Shown here: piece after piece, positions 9,557 through 17,084 of the stretch | How positions within the stretch are numbered: position 1 is the stretch's first letter | How the letters are laid out: every line of letters begins with the position of its first letter | Source of the DNA: Loki-b32 sp048941605 | GTDB taxonomy: Archaea; Asgardarchaeota; Lokiarchaeia; Sigyniarchaeales; SOKP01 | Direction: 5' to 3' | Length of the DNA: 64,000 bases | Assembly (NCBI GenBank): GCA_048941605.1 | Contig: JBHLNL010000002.1 | Span: 1-64,000, forward strand | The notes under the pieces: model-generated | Database searches by the model: none | Seen by the model: the letters and a program-made list of their open reading frames with translations, nothing else | What the model was told of the DNA's origin: nothing | Made by a program: the position numbers and the translations under genes

Positions 9557-9639
9557 CGCAATCGGTGGGATTCGAACCCACGAGTCCGTTGGACACCGGT
9601 TTAGCAGACCGGCGCATTACCAGGCTATGCAACGATTGC
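9557..9639 (-). tRNA. tRNA-Ser(GCT)
   Basis: Class II tRNA on the minus strand. The acceptor GCAATCG pairs with CGATTGC, with discriminator G. The anticodon stem CCGGT/ACCGG encloses loop CTGCTAA, giving GCT. The long variable arm (GTCC/GGAC) and G discriminator confirm serine. The T arm has GTTCGAA. CCA is not encoded. No intron is seen. Confidence 0.95.
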
Positions 9640-9668
9640 CTATTAAATTAAGATTTGATAAGTTACAA

Positions 9669-9680
9669 TTTCAATATAAA
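9669..9680 (-). promoter_or_regulatory. Possible TATA box for the tRNA-Ser/tRNA-Val pair
   Basis: On the minus strand the sequence CTTTATATTG lies about 35 nt upstream of the tRNA-Ser(GCT) 5' end, the right place for an archaeal TATA element. The surrounding DNA is AT-rich, so the match is weak evidence. Confidence 0.3.
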
Positions 9681-9757
9681 GATTCAAAATTTTAATATTT
9701 TATTATCTACATTAAAAAAAGAAAAGAAAAAGGAATGGTGTAAGGAAAAAATTTAAA

Positions 9758-10246
9758 TTATTCAGAGATTATCTCAAAAACCATTTTTTCGATGATTGGT
9801 TTCTTTGTATATCTTTTGTCGTAGTACCAACCTACTAGATGAGCTTTTTGTTCTGGTGTTTTATCTGTTGCTGGTGGAATTACAATAATCATAACCCCAT
9901 TTGATAAATATTTTAATATACGTTTATCTATTGTATGTAGTTTCTCATTTCCACTCGGATGGGAGTGCCACATCCAAACAATATCAACTCCTAGCTCGGC
10001 TTTGAATTTCCGCATATTATAAATTTTAGATTTTTTGTATCTCATCCAGCTTCGCGGTTTAACATGAACTTTGCTTTTACGTAAATCGGGATTCATTATG
10101 AATTTTGTACAGATTCCGAAGTTTTCTTTACGGTCGGCAAAGAGCCATCCATGGATAATATTGGGATACTCTTCAGCTGCCTTCTGAGTTATTTCTTTAA
10201 ATAAACTTTCTGGTATTAAATAGCGAAAATCTTTAGCCCCACTCAT
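9758..10246 (-). CDS. JAMM/MPN-motif metalloprotease-like protein
   Basis: A compact 162-residue protein with the JAMM zinc motif HSHPSGNEKLHTID: His94, His96 and Asp107 stand in the spacing HxHx(10)D. Glu25 or Glu26, just before GWLFADR, is in place for the catalytic glutamate. The Ser normally three residues before the Asp is His104. JAMM enzymes cleave ubiquitin-like isopeptide bonds, and Asgard archaea carry ubiquitin-like systems. A deubiquitinase or SAMP-protease role is therefore plausible, but no ubiquitin, E1 or E2 gene is nearby. A GAGATGG Shine-Dalgarno precedes the ATG. Confidence 0.75.
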   Translation of the reverse strand: MSGAKDFRYLIPESLFKEITQKAAEEYPNIIHGWLFADRKENFGICTKFIMNPDLRKSKVHVKPRSWMRYKKSKIYNMRKFKAELGVDIVWMWHSHPSGNEKLHTIDKRILKYLSNGVMIIVIPPATDKTPEQKAHLVGWYYDKRYTKKPIIEKMVFEIISE

Positions 10247-10393
10247 TTCTATACCATCTCTTTAATGTGTCAATGTAGCATAAAATTTATATTTTACTCA
10301 TTCTTCATGTAGAGCTTAAGAATAGCGGGTAAAAAATAATAAAAATTTTATGTTCTTAATTATAAACTATTTATATCATTAAAGTAAATTAAG

Positions 10394-10402
10394 TATTTAA
10401 AT
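10394..10402 (+). promoter_or_regulatory. Probable TATA box of tRNA-Ser(TGA)
   Basis: TATTTAAAT lies about 20-27 nt upstream of the tRNA 5' end, the usual archaeal TATA position. No Shine-Dalgarno or ORF competes for this stretch. Confidence 0.4.
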
Positions 10403-10420
10403 CATAAATCTTCTAATTAA

Positions 10421-10525
10421 GCAGACGTAGCCTAGCTGGTAAGACGCCGGCCTTGAGATTTTCAGTAGTCAAGCAAGCTAGCCGGTGCGCGTAAGCGCTC
10501 GGGGGTTCGAATCCCTCCGTCTGCG
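10421..10525 (+). tRNA. tRNA-Ser(TGA) with intron
   Basis: Class II tRNA with acceptor GCAGACG/CGTCTGC and discriminator G. It has a long variable arm (GCGC-GTAA-GCGC) and T loop GTTCGAA. The anticodon stem is CCGGC (10447-10451) with GCCGG (10481-10485). The 29-nt loop between them is too long; removing 22 nt leaves CT-TGA-GA, anticodon TGA. A leucine reading is excluded by the G discriminator. The intron is at the canonical position 37/38. Confidence 0.93.
10458..10479 (+). other. BHB intron in tRNA-Ser(TGA)
   Basis: A 22-nt intron lies between tRNA positions 37 and 38. The 4-bp central helix is CTTG/CAAG. The 3-nt bulges are AGA, cut AG/A at the 5' site, and CTA, cut CT/A at the 3' site. 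This is the canonical bulge-helix-bulge recognised by archaeal splicing endonuclease. Confidence 0.88.
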
Positions 10526-10559
10526 CTTATTAGAAAGATTAAAGTAAGGATAAAATTTT

Positions 10560-10633
10560 GGGCTATTGGCGCAGGCAGGTAGCGCAGCAGGCTCTTAACC
10601 TGACGGTCGGGGGTTCAAATCCCCTATAGCCCG
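10560..10633 (+). tRNA. tRNA-Lys(CTT)
   Basis: Acceptor GGGCTAT/ATAGCCC with discriminator G. The anticodon stem CAGG/CCTG closes loop CTCTTAA, giving CTT. The T loop is GTTCAAA. There is no intron and CCA is not encoded. It lies 34 nt downstream of tRNA-Ser(TGA), possibly in the same transcript. Confidence 0.95.
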
Positions 10634-10666
10634 CTTTTCTTTTTAATATCTGTAAGAATAAGCTTT

Positions 10667-10740
10667 TTAAAGATACTGGAAAACAACTTCAAAATCTGAG
10701 AAATCAAAGGGTTTTAATATATAGCCATCTGCCATAGTCT
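10667..10740 (-). pseudogene. Remnant of a receiver-domain gene (3' end)
   Basis: On the minus strand this stretch encodes the last 23 residues (MADGYILKPFDFSDFEVVFQ, then YL) and the stop codon of a receiver domain. They are almost identical to the C-terminus of the regulator ending at 11970. Similarity stops abruptly at about 10740 and no upstream coding sequence remains. It is therefore a third, deleted copy of the local regulator family. Confidence 0.75.
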
Positions 10741-10851
10741 CTCAAATCAGGAGATATAATATGTGAAGATAAACACCCCCCAGAATCATATGAGGGTGAT
10801 TTTCTTATTGTTTTAAATGCAAATTCTTATGATTTTCCACTAAATAACTAG
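10738..10851 (+). pseudogene. Short coding remnant, possibly of a PLP decarboxylase
   Basis: After a TAG at 10735-10737 the frame is open to a TAG at 10849-10851 and has no start codon. The residues SGDIICEDKHPPESYEGDFL, then IVLNANSYDF, resemble the C-terminal signature of group IV decarboxylases such as LysA (ESGD..., GD..., GAY). It directly abuts the receiver remnant on the opposite strand, which suggests a deletion or recombination scar. The family match is tentative. Confidence 0.35.
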
Positions 10852-10992
10852 TATAATAGAAAATTGTTTAGTTTTATAAGAATCGAATATATTCATATTT
10901 ATAATGTTTAACAAGACTTATATATAATACTTTGATATATATCTTGTTCTAATATTTAATTTCATTAATATAAATCCAATTCATGAATTAAA

Positions 10993-11751
10993 ATGTTAAA
11001 AAGAAACGATAAAATATACATATTTTTAAGTGTTATCTTGTTTCTATTATTAATTCAATCATTTTCACCTGTAAATGGACTTATTGAAGCTAAAATTGAT
11101 CCAGAAAATGATGTCTATTATTTCCATAATCAAAATGTACAACAAGGAGATTTTCATGATGAAATTGATATTGTTAGCTTAGAAATTAATGGACAAAATC
11201 TTAATTTAAGCCTTGCTGGTAATATAAATGGTTGGGTGAATAATGATACAGTTGATTATATCGCTCATATTTTATTAGTGGAAAATTTTGAAATAGATTC
11301 CTATAAACAAGGCGAACTCCCATATCCTTATTATATTATTCGTTATGTAAGTTTACCTTATTATTATTCAGGATTTAAAGTTCTTCTCTATAAAATGATA
11401 GGGTTTCTTGACTTTTTGTTTTGGACTGGTTCAGGATGGAGTACAAATCCAGATTTAGCTCAAGAAATTGGTTCAATTTCTGCTAACTCAATTATAGCAA
11501 ATGTTCCTATAGGAGCTTACACTATTGCTGAAGATATTACATTTTTTGCAATCATTGAACATATGATTTTTGGCTCTGATACGATTTATTATATGGATAT
11601 TATTCCGAATGAATATTCACTTTGGAGCGTATCTGTACCTGAAAGTATTTTAAGTTACAATATATTCATCTTAACTGGACTTTTATTTGGAATTTCTATC
11701 ATTATTATAAAAAATATGATGAAAGAAAAAGAAATAAGAAACAGAAGTTAA
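10993..11751 (+). CDS. Exported membrane-anchored protein of unknown function
   Basis: I do not recognise this 252-residue protein. Residues 8-25 are a hydrophobic signal or anchor segment (IFLSVILFLLLIQSF). Residues about 220-240 (NIFILTGLLFGISIIIIKN) are a C-terminal transmembrane helix with a basic cytoplasmic tail. Between them lies an external, beta-rich domain with alternating polar and hydrophobic runs (DIVSLEINGQNLNLSLAG). The topology is a cell-surface domain held at one or both ends. It stands alone, downstream of the remnants and convergent with a regulator gene. Confidence 0.7.
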   Translation: MLKRNDKIYIFLSVILFLLLIQSFSPVNGLIEAKIDPENDVYYFHNQNVQQGDFHDEIDIVSLEINGQNLNLSLAGNINGWVNNDTVDYIAHILLVENFEIDSYKQGELPYPYYIIRYVSLPYYYSGFKVLLYKMIGFLDFLFWTGSGWSTNPDLAQEIGSISANSIIANVPIGAYTIAEDITFFAIIEHMIFGSDTIYYMDIIPNEYSLWSVSVPESILSYNIFILTGLLFGISIIIIKNMMKEKEIRNRS

Positions 11752-11969
11752 GATTAGATTATAAATGTAATTTGAGAATTTTCTCCTGGAATTCTTTGAA
11801 CGTTTAATATAGCATTAATAACCCTCTAGAACAGAGTAAAAGCTATTACCTAAATTCAATAAAGTAATCTTAAAAGGCTATAAGATTTAAAGAAAGAAGA
11901 AATTCTATGAAATAAATTTTAATTTCTCTTTCTCTAATTAAAAATCTAGTAAAACATGAGCAAAACGTA

Positions 11970-12860
11970 TTATAAATATTGAAAAACAATTTCAAAATCT
12001 GAGAAATCAAAGGGTTTTAATATATAGCCATCCGCCATAGTTTCCGCCATCTTTTTTTCTACTTCTGATCCTGGTATAGCAGTTAACAAATAAACAGGGA
12101 TCTCTTGATACTTTTCATGTTCCTTAATCATTTTGCAAATCTCATAACCCGAAATATCCGGGAGTATGACATCCAGTAAAATTAACTTGGGAACACCACC
12201 TCTTATTTCTTCTATTCCTTTGGTTCCACTTATTACGCCTTTACATTTGTAACCTTTGCTCTCAAAATAACTTGTAAGAAGTCGGATCGTGGCTAAATCA
12301 TCTTCAATTAAGAGGATATCATATTGTGGATGAGGTTCTTCAGTAGCAATTTTATCCAAGATGTTAATGATTTTATTTTCAAGGAGTAAACTTTGATCAA
12401 AGATGTTTTTAATAGTTAATAAGACATCTTCATTCAATTCGTCAGCGTAATTTTCTAGAAGGAGCTGACTAAAACCTTTTATTGTGGTGAGTGGTTCCTT
12501 TAAAGCATGAGAGATATTAGAAATTGTCTTTTCATCCATTTTTTGTAGTTTATCGCTTAAAAGGTCAGATTTTTGTTCAATATAATAATCTACACTCTCT
12601 CTAATAAGAGCTGATATTGTAGAGTATTCCTTTTTTTCTTTAAATTTTTGCCATTGGTCTTTTGTTTCTTCTGATACATACAAAGAGATCCTTTCTTTGT
12701 CTCTATCATAGATTTTCTCTCCTTTTAACCATTTTTTAAAACCTTCAGTAATAGAACCCCGCCAGATGGCGTATTTGTCAGTTTTTTCTTGATATTCTTT
12801 CATCAATTCTTTAACTTCTTTACTATCTAAGTCGAGTTTATCGATCTCCTCATCTGTCAT
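11970..12860 (-). CDS. RHH-HisKA-receiver regulator, paralogue 1
   Basis: A 296-residue three-part regulator. Residues 30-52 are a conserved preamble (YAIWRGSITEGFKKW). Residues 56-95 resemble a ribbon-helix-helix/CopG DNA-binding unit (ISLYVSEETKDQW... ISALIRES). Residues 110-172 are a HisKA-type dimerisation and phosphotransfer helix pair with H-box SHALKEPLTTIKGF, His118. Residues 180-296 are a receiver with acidic pair Asp187/Asp188, phosphoacceptor Asp230 and Lys282. There is no HATPase domain, so phosphate must come from another kinase. Its paralogue lies 320 nt upstream. Confidence 0.8.
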   Translation of the reverse strand: MTDEEIDKLDLDSKEVKELMKEYQEKTDKYAIWRGSITEGFKKWLKGEKIYDRDKERISLYVSEETKDQWQKFKEKKEYSTISALIRESVDYYIEQKSDLLSDKLQKMDEKTISNISHALKEPLTTIKGFSQLLLENYADELNEDVLLTIKNIFDQSLLLENKIINILDKIATEEPHPQYDILLIEDDLATIRLLTSYFESKGYKCKGVISGTKGIEEIRGGVPKLILLDVILPDISGYEICKMIKEHEKYQEIPVYLLTAIPGSEVEKKMAETMADGYILKPFDFSDFEIVFQYL

Positions 12861-13180
12861 ACTCTTGCGTTCAGATTCATCATCTAAATCCTTATCCTTC
12901 TCAGTTTTTTTAGTTTCATTATTTTTCTTTGAAATTATATGATCCCTCTTTTTTTATCACAAAACTATTATTTTGTAAACAATCATTATAAATTATACAA
13001 AAATCTTTTTATGTGTATGATTTCATATAACAATGATTTCCAATATTGTGTAATTTTTTATCTATTTATAAATGTTTTTTATTATAATACTATTGTGTCA
13101 TTGTGATTATGCCCAAAATCTATTAGAAACCGATAAATTTGGTAAGATTAAAAAATTTATTTAATTTTGAGATTATATGT
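12861..13180 (-). other. Intergenic region between the two regulator paralogues
   Basis: AT-rich, with no supported gene. The part next to 12860 stays open in frame with the regulator for about 35 codons (encoding ETKKTEKDKDLDDESERK) but has no ATG, GTG or TTG in frame that I can support. The rest should hold the promoter of paralogue 1 and the end of paralogue 2. I see no clear hairpin. Confidence 0.4.
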
Positions 13181-14053
13181 TTAACTTTTCTTCAAAATAT
13201 CAAAAATTACTTCAAAATCAGAAAAGTTAAATGGTTTTAATATATATCCATCTGCCTTTGTATCTACTAAGTTCTTTTCTACTTCACTACCCGCAATAGC
13301 AGTCAAAAAAAATAAAGGAATGTGTTCCCATTCTTTATCTGATTTAATCGTTTTACATATATCATATCCACTCAGATCAGGTAAAATAATATCTAATAAA
13401 ATTAGTTTTGGAATTGTATTGCCAAGTTCCTCCAAACCCTTTGAACCACTTACAACGCCTTTACATTTAAATCCTTTACTGTCAAAATAACTTGTTATTA
13501 ATCGTATTGTTGCGAGATCGTCTTCAATTAATAAAACATCGTATTCAGACTCCACTTTTATATTATCTAAGATATTAATAATTTTTTTTTCAAGAAGGAT
13601 GCTCTGCTCAAAAATATTTTTTACAGTCTCTAAAACTTGGGAGTTTAACTTTTCTCTGTAATTCTCAAGAAGTAGCTGCGAATAACCTTTAATAGAAGTT
13701 AAAGGTTCTTTTAATGTATGAGAAATTGTCGAGATGGTTTGAGGATTTAATCTAGAAAGTTTATTTTTAGTATTATTTGATTTACTTTCTATAAAGGTAG
13801 AAACCGCTTCCCTAATTAATTTAGAAATCGTTAAATCTCCATTATTTTTAGTATATTCTAACCATTTTGATTTTGTATCCTCTGATACATACAAAGAAAT
13901 ACGTTCTTTATCTCGATGATATACTTTTTCCCCTTTTTGCCACTTTCTAAAACCTTCAGTCACGACTCCACGCCAGATCGCATATCTACCAGTTTCTTTC
14001 TCATATCTCTTCATTTCCTCTGATTTTTCAGTGTAGTTCTCATTGTTATTCAT
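13181..14053 (-). CDS. RHH-HisKA-receiver regulator, paralogue 2
   Basis: Same architecture as the regulator downstream: preamble YAIWRGVVTEGFRKW (24-38), RHH-like segment (48-92), HisKA helix pair with SHTLKEPLTSIKGY (His112), and a receiver with DD pair at 178-179 and phosphoacceptor Asp221 in LILLDIILPD. Length is 290. No ATPase domain is present. Tandem duplication is evident from near-identity in the preamble and receiver. It could be a DNA-binding response regulator with a built-in phosphotransfer helix; target genes are unknown. Confidence 0.8.
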   Translation of the reverse strand: MNNNENYTEKSEEMKRYEKETGRYAIWRGVVTEGFRKWQKGEKVYHRDKERISLYVSEDTKSKWLEYTKNNGDLTISKLIREAVSTFIESKSNNTKNKLSRLNPQTISTISHTLKEPLTSIKGYSQLLLENYREKLNSQVLETVKNIFEQSILLEKKIINILDNIKVESEYDVLLIEDDLATIRLITSYFDSKGFKCKGVVSGSKGLEELGNTIPKLILLDIILPDLSGYDICKTIKSDKEWEHIPLFFLTAIAGSEVEKNLVDTKADGYILKPFNFSDFEVIFDILKKS

Positions 14054-14661
14054 AGAGGACTCCTTAATTTTTGTACCATCAATATTTAACTAATTTTAAG
14101 TTGAAACCATAATAAAAGAACTATTATTTAATGTTTTTTTTATTTTTTTTACTTGTTTTAAAACGGAATTTTGTGTATAAAAATGTAATTAAATAAGAAT
14201 AATGAAGCCCTAAATATCTAAAACTACGAATTAAACAATAACATTAATAGTAATTAATTCTCATATAACGAATCCAATTAGGCATGATTAATTCTTTTTT
14301 TTTTTTATGCTAAAAAAAGAGGTGGTTTTATTTATTTCCTAATTATCCGACAAATTTGATGTTTTCGTAAAAATGTGCAGAAGTCTTTATAACAAAAATG
14401 TATCTTCTGGGTATTGTTTGCTTTTTATAATTTCCATTTAATACTTTTTACTAACAAATTTAGTATAGCAATTTTTGTACACAAATATTTTATCAATATT
14501 TAAAGGATTTGTTATCACAACAACATTTAAATAGAAGATAGGGATTTATTATTATAACAATAAAGAAATTTTTTAACACAAAAAAAGTTAAAAATAAAAT
14601 TTTTTATCTTGTGTGTGTTCAAAAAATCTAATATTATGAATTTTGATTAGGGTTATGATTC
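14054..14661. other. Intergenic region between regulator and tfb
   Basis: About 600 nt of AT-rich DNA with many homopolymer runs and stops in all frames. It should contain the divergent promoters of the regulator at 14053 and tfb. A TTTAAATA element near 14526-14533 is TATA-like but rather far from the tfb start. I see no gene, tRNA or extended repeat. Confidence 0.4.
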
Positions 14662-15552
14662 ATGGTTGTTGAAATTACGCCTCAAACTGGTTTTTGTCCT
14701 GAATGTGGTGGCAGCACAATTGATATTCATCAAAGAGGGGAGATAGTGTGTAAACATTGTGGTTTAGTGGTATCTGAAAAGGCAGTAGACATCACTCACA
14801 GTGGTATAAGGGCTTATTCAAAGCAAGAAAAGGATAAAAAAGAAAGAACAGGATGTCCTATTTCAATATTGATGCCTGATATTGGACTTAGTACAATAAT
14901 TGATAGGACGAAAATAAAAAATCCTGATTTAAGAAGAGCAGCAAAATGGAATACTCATCTATCATGGGAGAAACGGAATATGCTTATTGCCATAACAGAA
15001 TTAAAGAGAATTGGTGGTAATTTAAATTTTCCAGAGAGAGTAAAGAAAGCAGCTGTTCGACTTTATAAAGAAGTATTCAAAAAAAATCTCTTAAGGGGCA
15101 GATCTATAAATGGTATGATTGCGGCTTGTGCATACTATGTTTGCAAGCAGGAAAAAGTTCCTATTACTCTTCAAGAAATCTTGGATGAGGCTTCAATTAA
15201 TGATAATATTGTGAAGAAATGCTACAAGATCTTAGTGAGAGAATTGAACTTAAAATCACCTCATATTGATCCTGTATCCCTTATACCACGCTATTGCGCC
15301 GATTTAGGCTTACATATTAATGTAGAGAAGGAAGCAATAAAAATATTAAAGAACTTCATAGCAAACACATCAATTTGTGGCAAAGATCCAAAAGGGTTAT
15401 GTGCAGGAGCGATTTATTTAGTATCGAAACTAAAAAATCATAGAGTAAGCCAAAAAGACATTTCAAAAATAATTGGAGTCACTGAGGTAACTCTTCGTTC
15501 AAGGTATAAAGAATTTTTACAAAATGTAACATTTAATTTTAATGCGAATTAG
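14662..15552 (+). CDS. tfb: Transcription initiation factor B (TFB)
   Basis: Archaeal TFIIB homologue that bridges TBP-DNA and RNA polymerase. The N-terminal zinc ribbon has Cys12, Cys15, Cys30 and Cys33 (FCPECGG, VCKHCG). A B-reader-like linker follows (AYSKQEKDKKERTG). Two cyclin repeats span about 100-195 and 200-296 (RGRSINGMIAACAYYVC; GKDPKGLCAGAIYLVSKL). Length (296) is typical. It stops at TAG. Asgard genomes often carry several TFBs; whether this is the main one cannot be told here. Confidence 0.95.
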   Translation: MVVEITPQTGFCPECGGSTIDIHQRGEIVCKHCGLVVSEKAVDITHSGIRAYSKQEKDKKERTGCPISILMPDIGLSTIIDRTKIKNPDLRRAAKWNTHLSWEKRNMLIAITELKRIGGNLNFPERVKKAAVRLYKEVFKKNLLRGRSINGMIAACAYYVCKQEKVPITLQEILDEASINDNIVKKCYKILVRELNLKSPHIDPVSLIPRYCADLGLHINVEKEAIKILKNFIANTSICGKDPKGLCAGAIYLVSKLKNHRVSQKDISKIIGVTEVTLRSRYKEFLQNVTFNFNAN

Positions 15553-15736
15553 ACTACATTTTTCTTTTCTATTTCTAAATATGTTAAGGGTTGAGAGGGC
15601 GCAATCAATCAATTTTTTTATATATAATAGAGAAATTCATCATCCCTCATAGTCACTAATAAGATTTATATAGTATACACCATAGTTTTCTGTAAATTTT
15701 CTAAAAAAAGTATAAAATACTAGAGGGAAATATCAA

Positions 15737-16126
15737 ATGAGTCCTGAAATTATAAAAGGTTTAAAATACACACTTTTAGCGCAACTAGTTATTTTTGTTA
15801 TATTTGGGATATTTTTTACATTTTTCATTGATTTCTACGTGCAATTATTCAGTTGGCCAAATTTAGATCCAACAGCGGGTAGATTTATTGGTGTAATTTT
15901 TCTAAGTTTTGCATTTGTTTTATTTTTAGTGTATAGAGAATCTGATTTTGACAAGATTGAATTAGTCATTATATTGGATATTCTTATAATGATTTTAGGA
16001 GCAATTGTTCAATTAATAGGAGCCTTCCTTGATGGAACTGGTTGGGCTGGATGGTTTAACTTCGCTCTTCAAATAGCGTTTTTTGTAGGTTTATTATACT
16101 TCTATATTCTACAAGTAAGACAATAA
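15737..16126 (+). CDS. Small four-helix membrane protein
   Basis: Unrecognised 129-residue integral membrane protein. Four hydrophobic helices lie at about 11-33, 45-66, 72-95 and 103-126, with short loops and hardly any soluble part. A GAGGG Shine-Dalgarno lies just upstream. A DUF4345-like four-helix protein is possible, but no diagnostic residue is visible. It stands alone between tfb and the convergent rpl2. Confidence 0.7.
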   Translation: MSPEIIKGLKYTLLAQLVIFVIFGIFFTFFIDFYVQLFSWPNLDPTAGRFIGVIFLSFAFVLFLVYRESDFDKIELVIILDILIMILGAIVQLIGAFLDGTGWAGWFNFALQIAFFVGLLYFYILQVRQ

Positions 16127-16271
16127 GATGGATTTATATAATTTAACTCAAATTTTTCTTATTTTTTTTTATTTTTAAAGGATTATCTCAGTGTTTTGAA
16201 TTTCTTAAAAGAGAATTTTGGGAAAGTAGATAAATTCAAATAAAAACATTAACTGGTCAAAAGAGCAGTGT

Positions 16272-17000
16272 TTAGTTTTGATGCCCTGTTCGACGAGCTG
16301 CTATCTGTCCAACCTTCCTACCTGGAGGAGCATTACGAGAAGTAGTAGTTGGCTTATGTGGTGATTGTTTTGCACCACCACCGTAAGGATGACTAGCTGC
16401 TGTCATAGCAACACCACGAACTACAGGCCATTTCTTAGCTTTAGATTTTACATAATGAAATTTATTACCAGCTTTTAAGAATGGTTTATCTGTTCTTCCA
16501 CCTCCCGCAACAACTCCTACTGTAGCTAAACAATTTTCGTTGATCCATTTGGTTTTTTTTGACCGAAATAATAATTCAACATTCTTTCCAGATCTGTTTC
16601 TCACGATCGCAGCAACTCCAGAAGATCGTGCGAATTTACCCCCATCTTGCGGAGTTGATTCAATGTTAAACACTAAAGTCCCTAATGGCATCTTTTTCAG
16701 AGGTAGGACATTTCCAACCTCTACTGTTTGACCATATCCAGTTTGAGATTGTATAAATTCCTGTCCAATAAAAATTCCTTCTGGTGGGAGCCAAAGTCCC
16801 TTTTCACCATCATCATATTGAATTCGAGCTACTGGAGCACCTCTTCCTGGGGAATGGATGAGATCTATTACTTTAAATTTGAATAATTTCTCATTTTTCC
16901 GAAACGAGCGATACTTGACGGCCCCTATGTGTCTATGACTAGGGCTTCTAAATCCAAGGACACCTCTGCCTTTCCTTTGAGCTAAAATTCGTTTTCCCAA
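16272..17000 (-). CDS. rpl2: Large-subunit ribosomal protein uL2
   Basis: Ribosomal protein uL2, which supports the peptidyl-transferase centre. The sequence carries GKRILAQRKGRG at the N-terminus, SSGVAAIVRNRSG in the middle and the conserved C-terminal loop ASHPYGGGAKQSPHKPTTTS with the functionally important His. Length (242) fits archaea. It stands alone, with no S10-cluster neighbours such as uL3, uL4, uL23 or uS19, which is unusual for an archaeon. Confidence 0.96.
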   Translation of the reverse strand: MGKRILAQRKGRGVLGFRSPSHRHIGAVKYRSFRKNEKLFKFKVIDLIHSPGRGAPVARIQYDDGEKGLWLPPEGIFIGQEFIQSQTGYGQTVEVGNVLPLKKMPLGTLVFNIESTPQDGGKFARSSGVAAIVRNRSGKNVELLFRSKKTKWINENCLATVGVVAGGGRTDKPFLKAGNKFHYVKSKAKKWPVVRGVAMTAASHPYGGGAKQSPHKPTTTSRNAPPGRKVGQIAARRTGHQN

Positions 17001-17084
17001 TTTATTTCACGGTATTCTTTGGATATAAACTTAAATTATTTAAACTATAAATTTTTTATCTTTTTCCCAGATAGTTTTGCAAAT

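Noticed and set aside
10421..10525. tRNA-Leu reading of the intron-containing tRNA
   Set aside because: Discriminator is G, not A, and removing the intron at 37/38 gives anticodon TGA.
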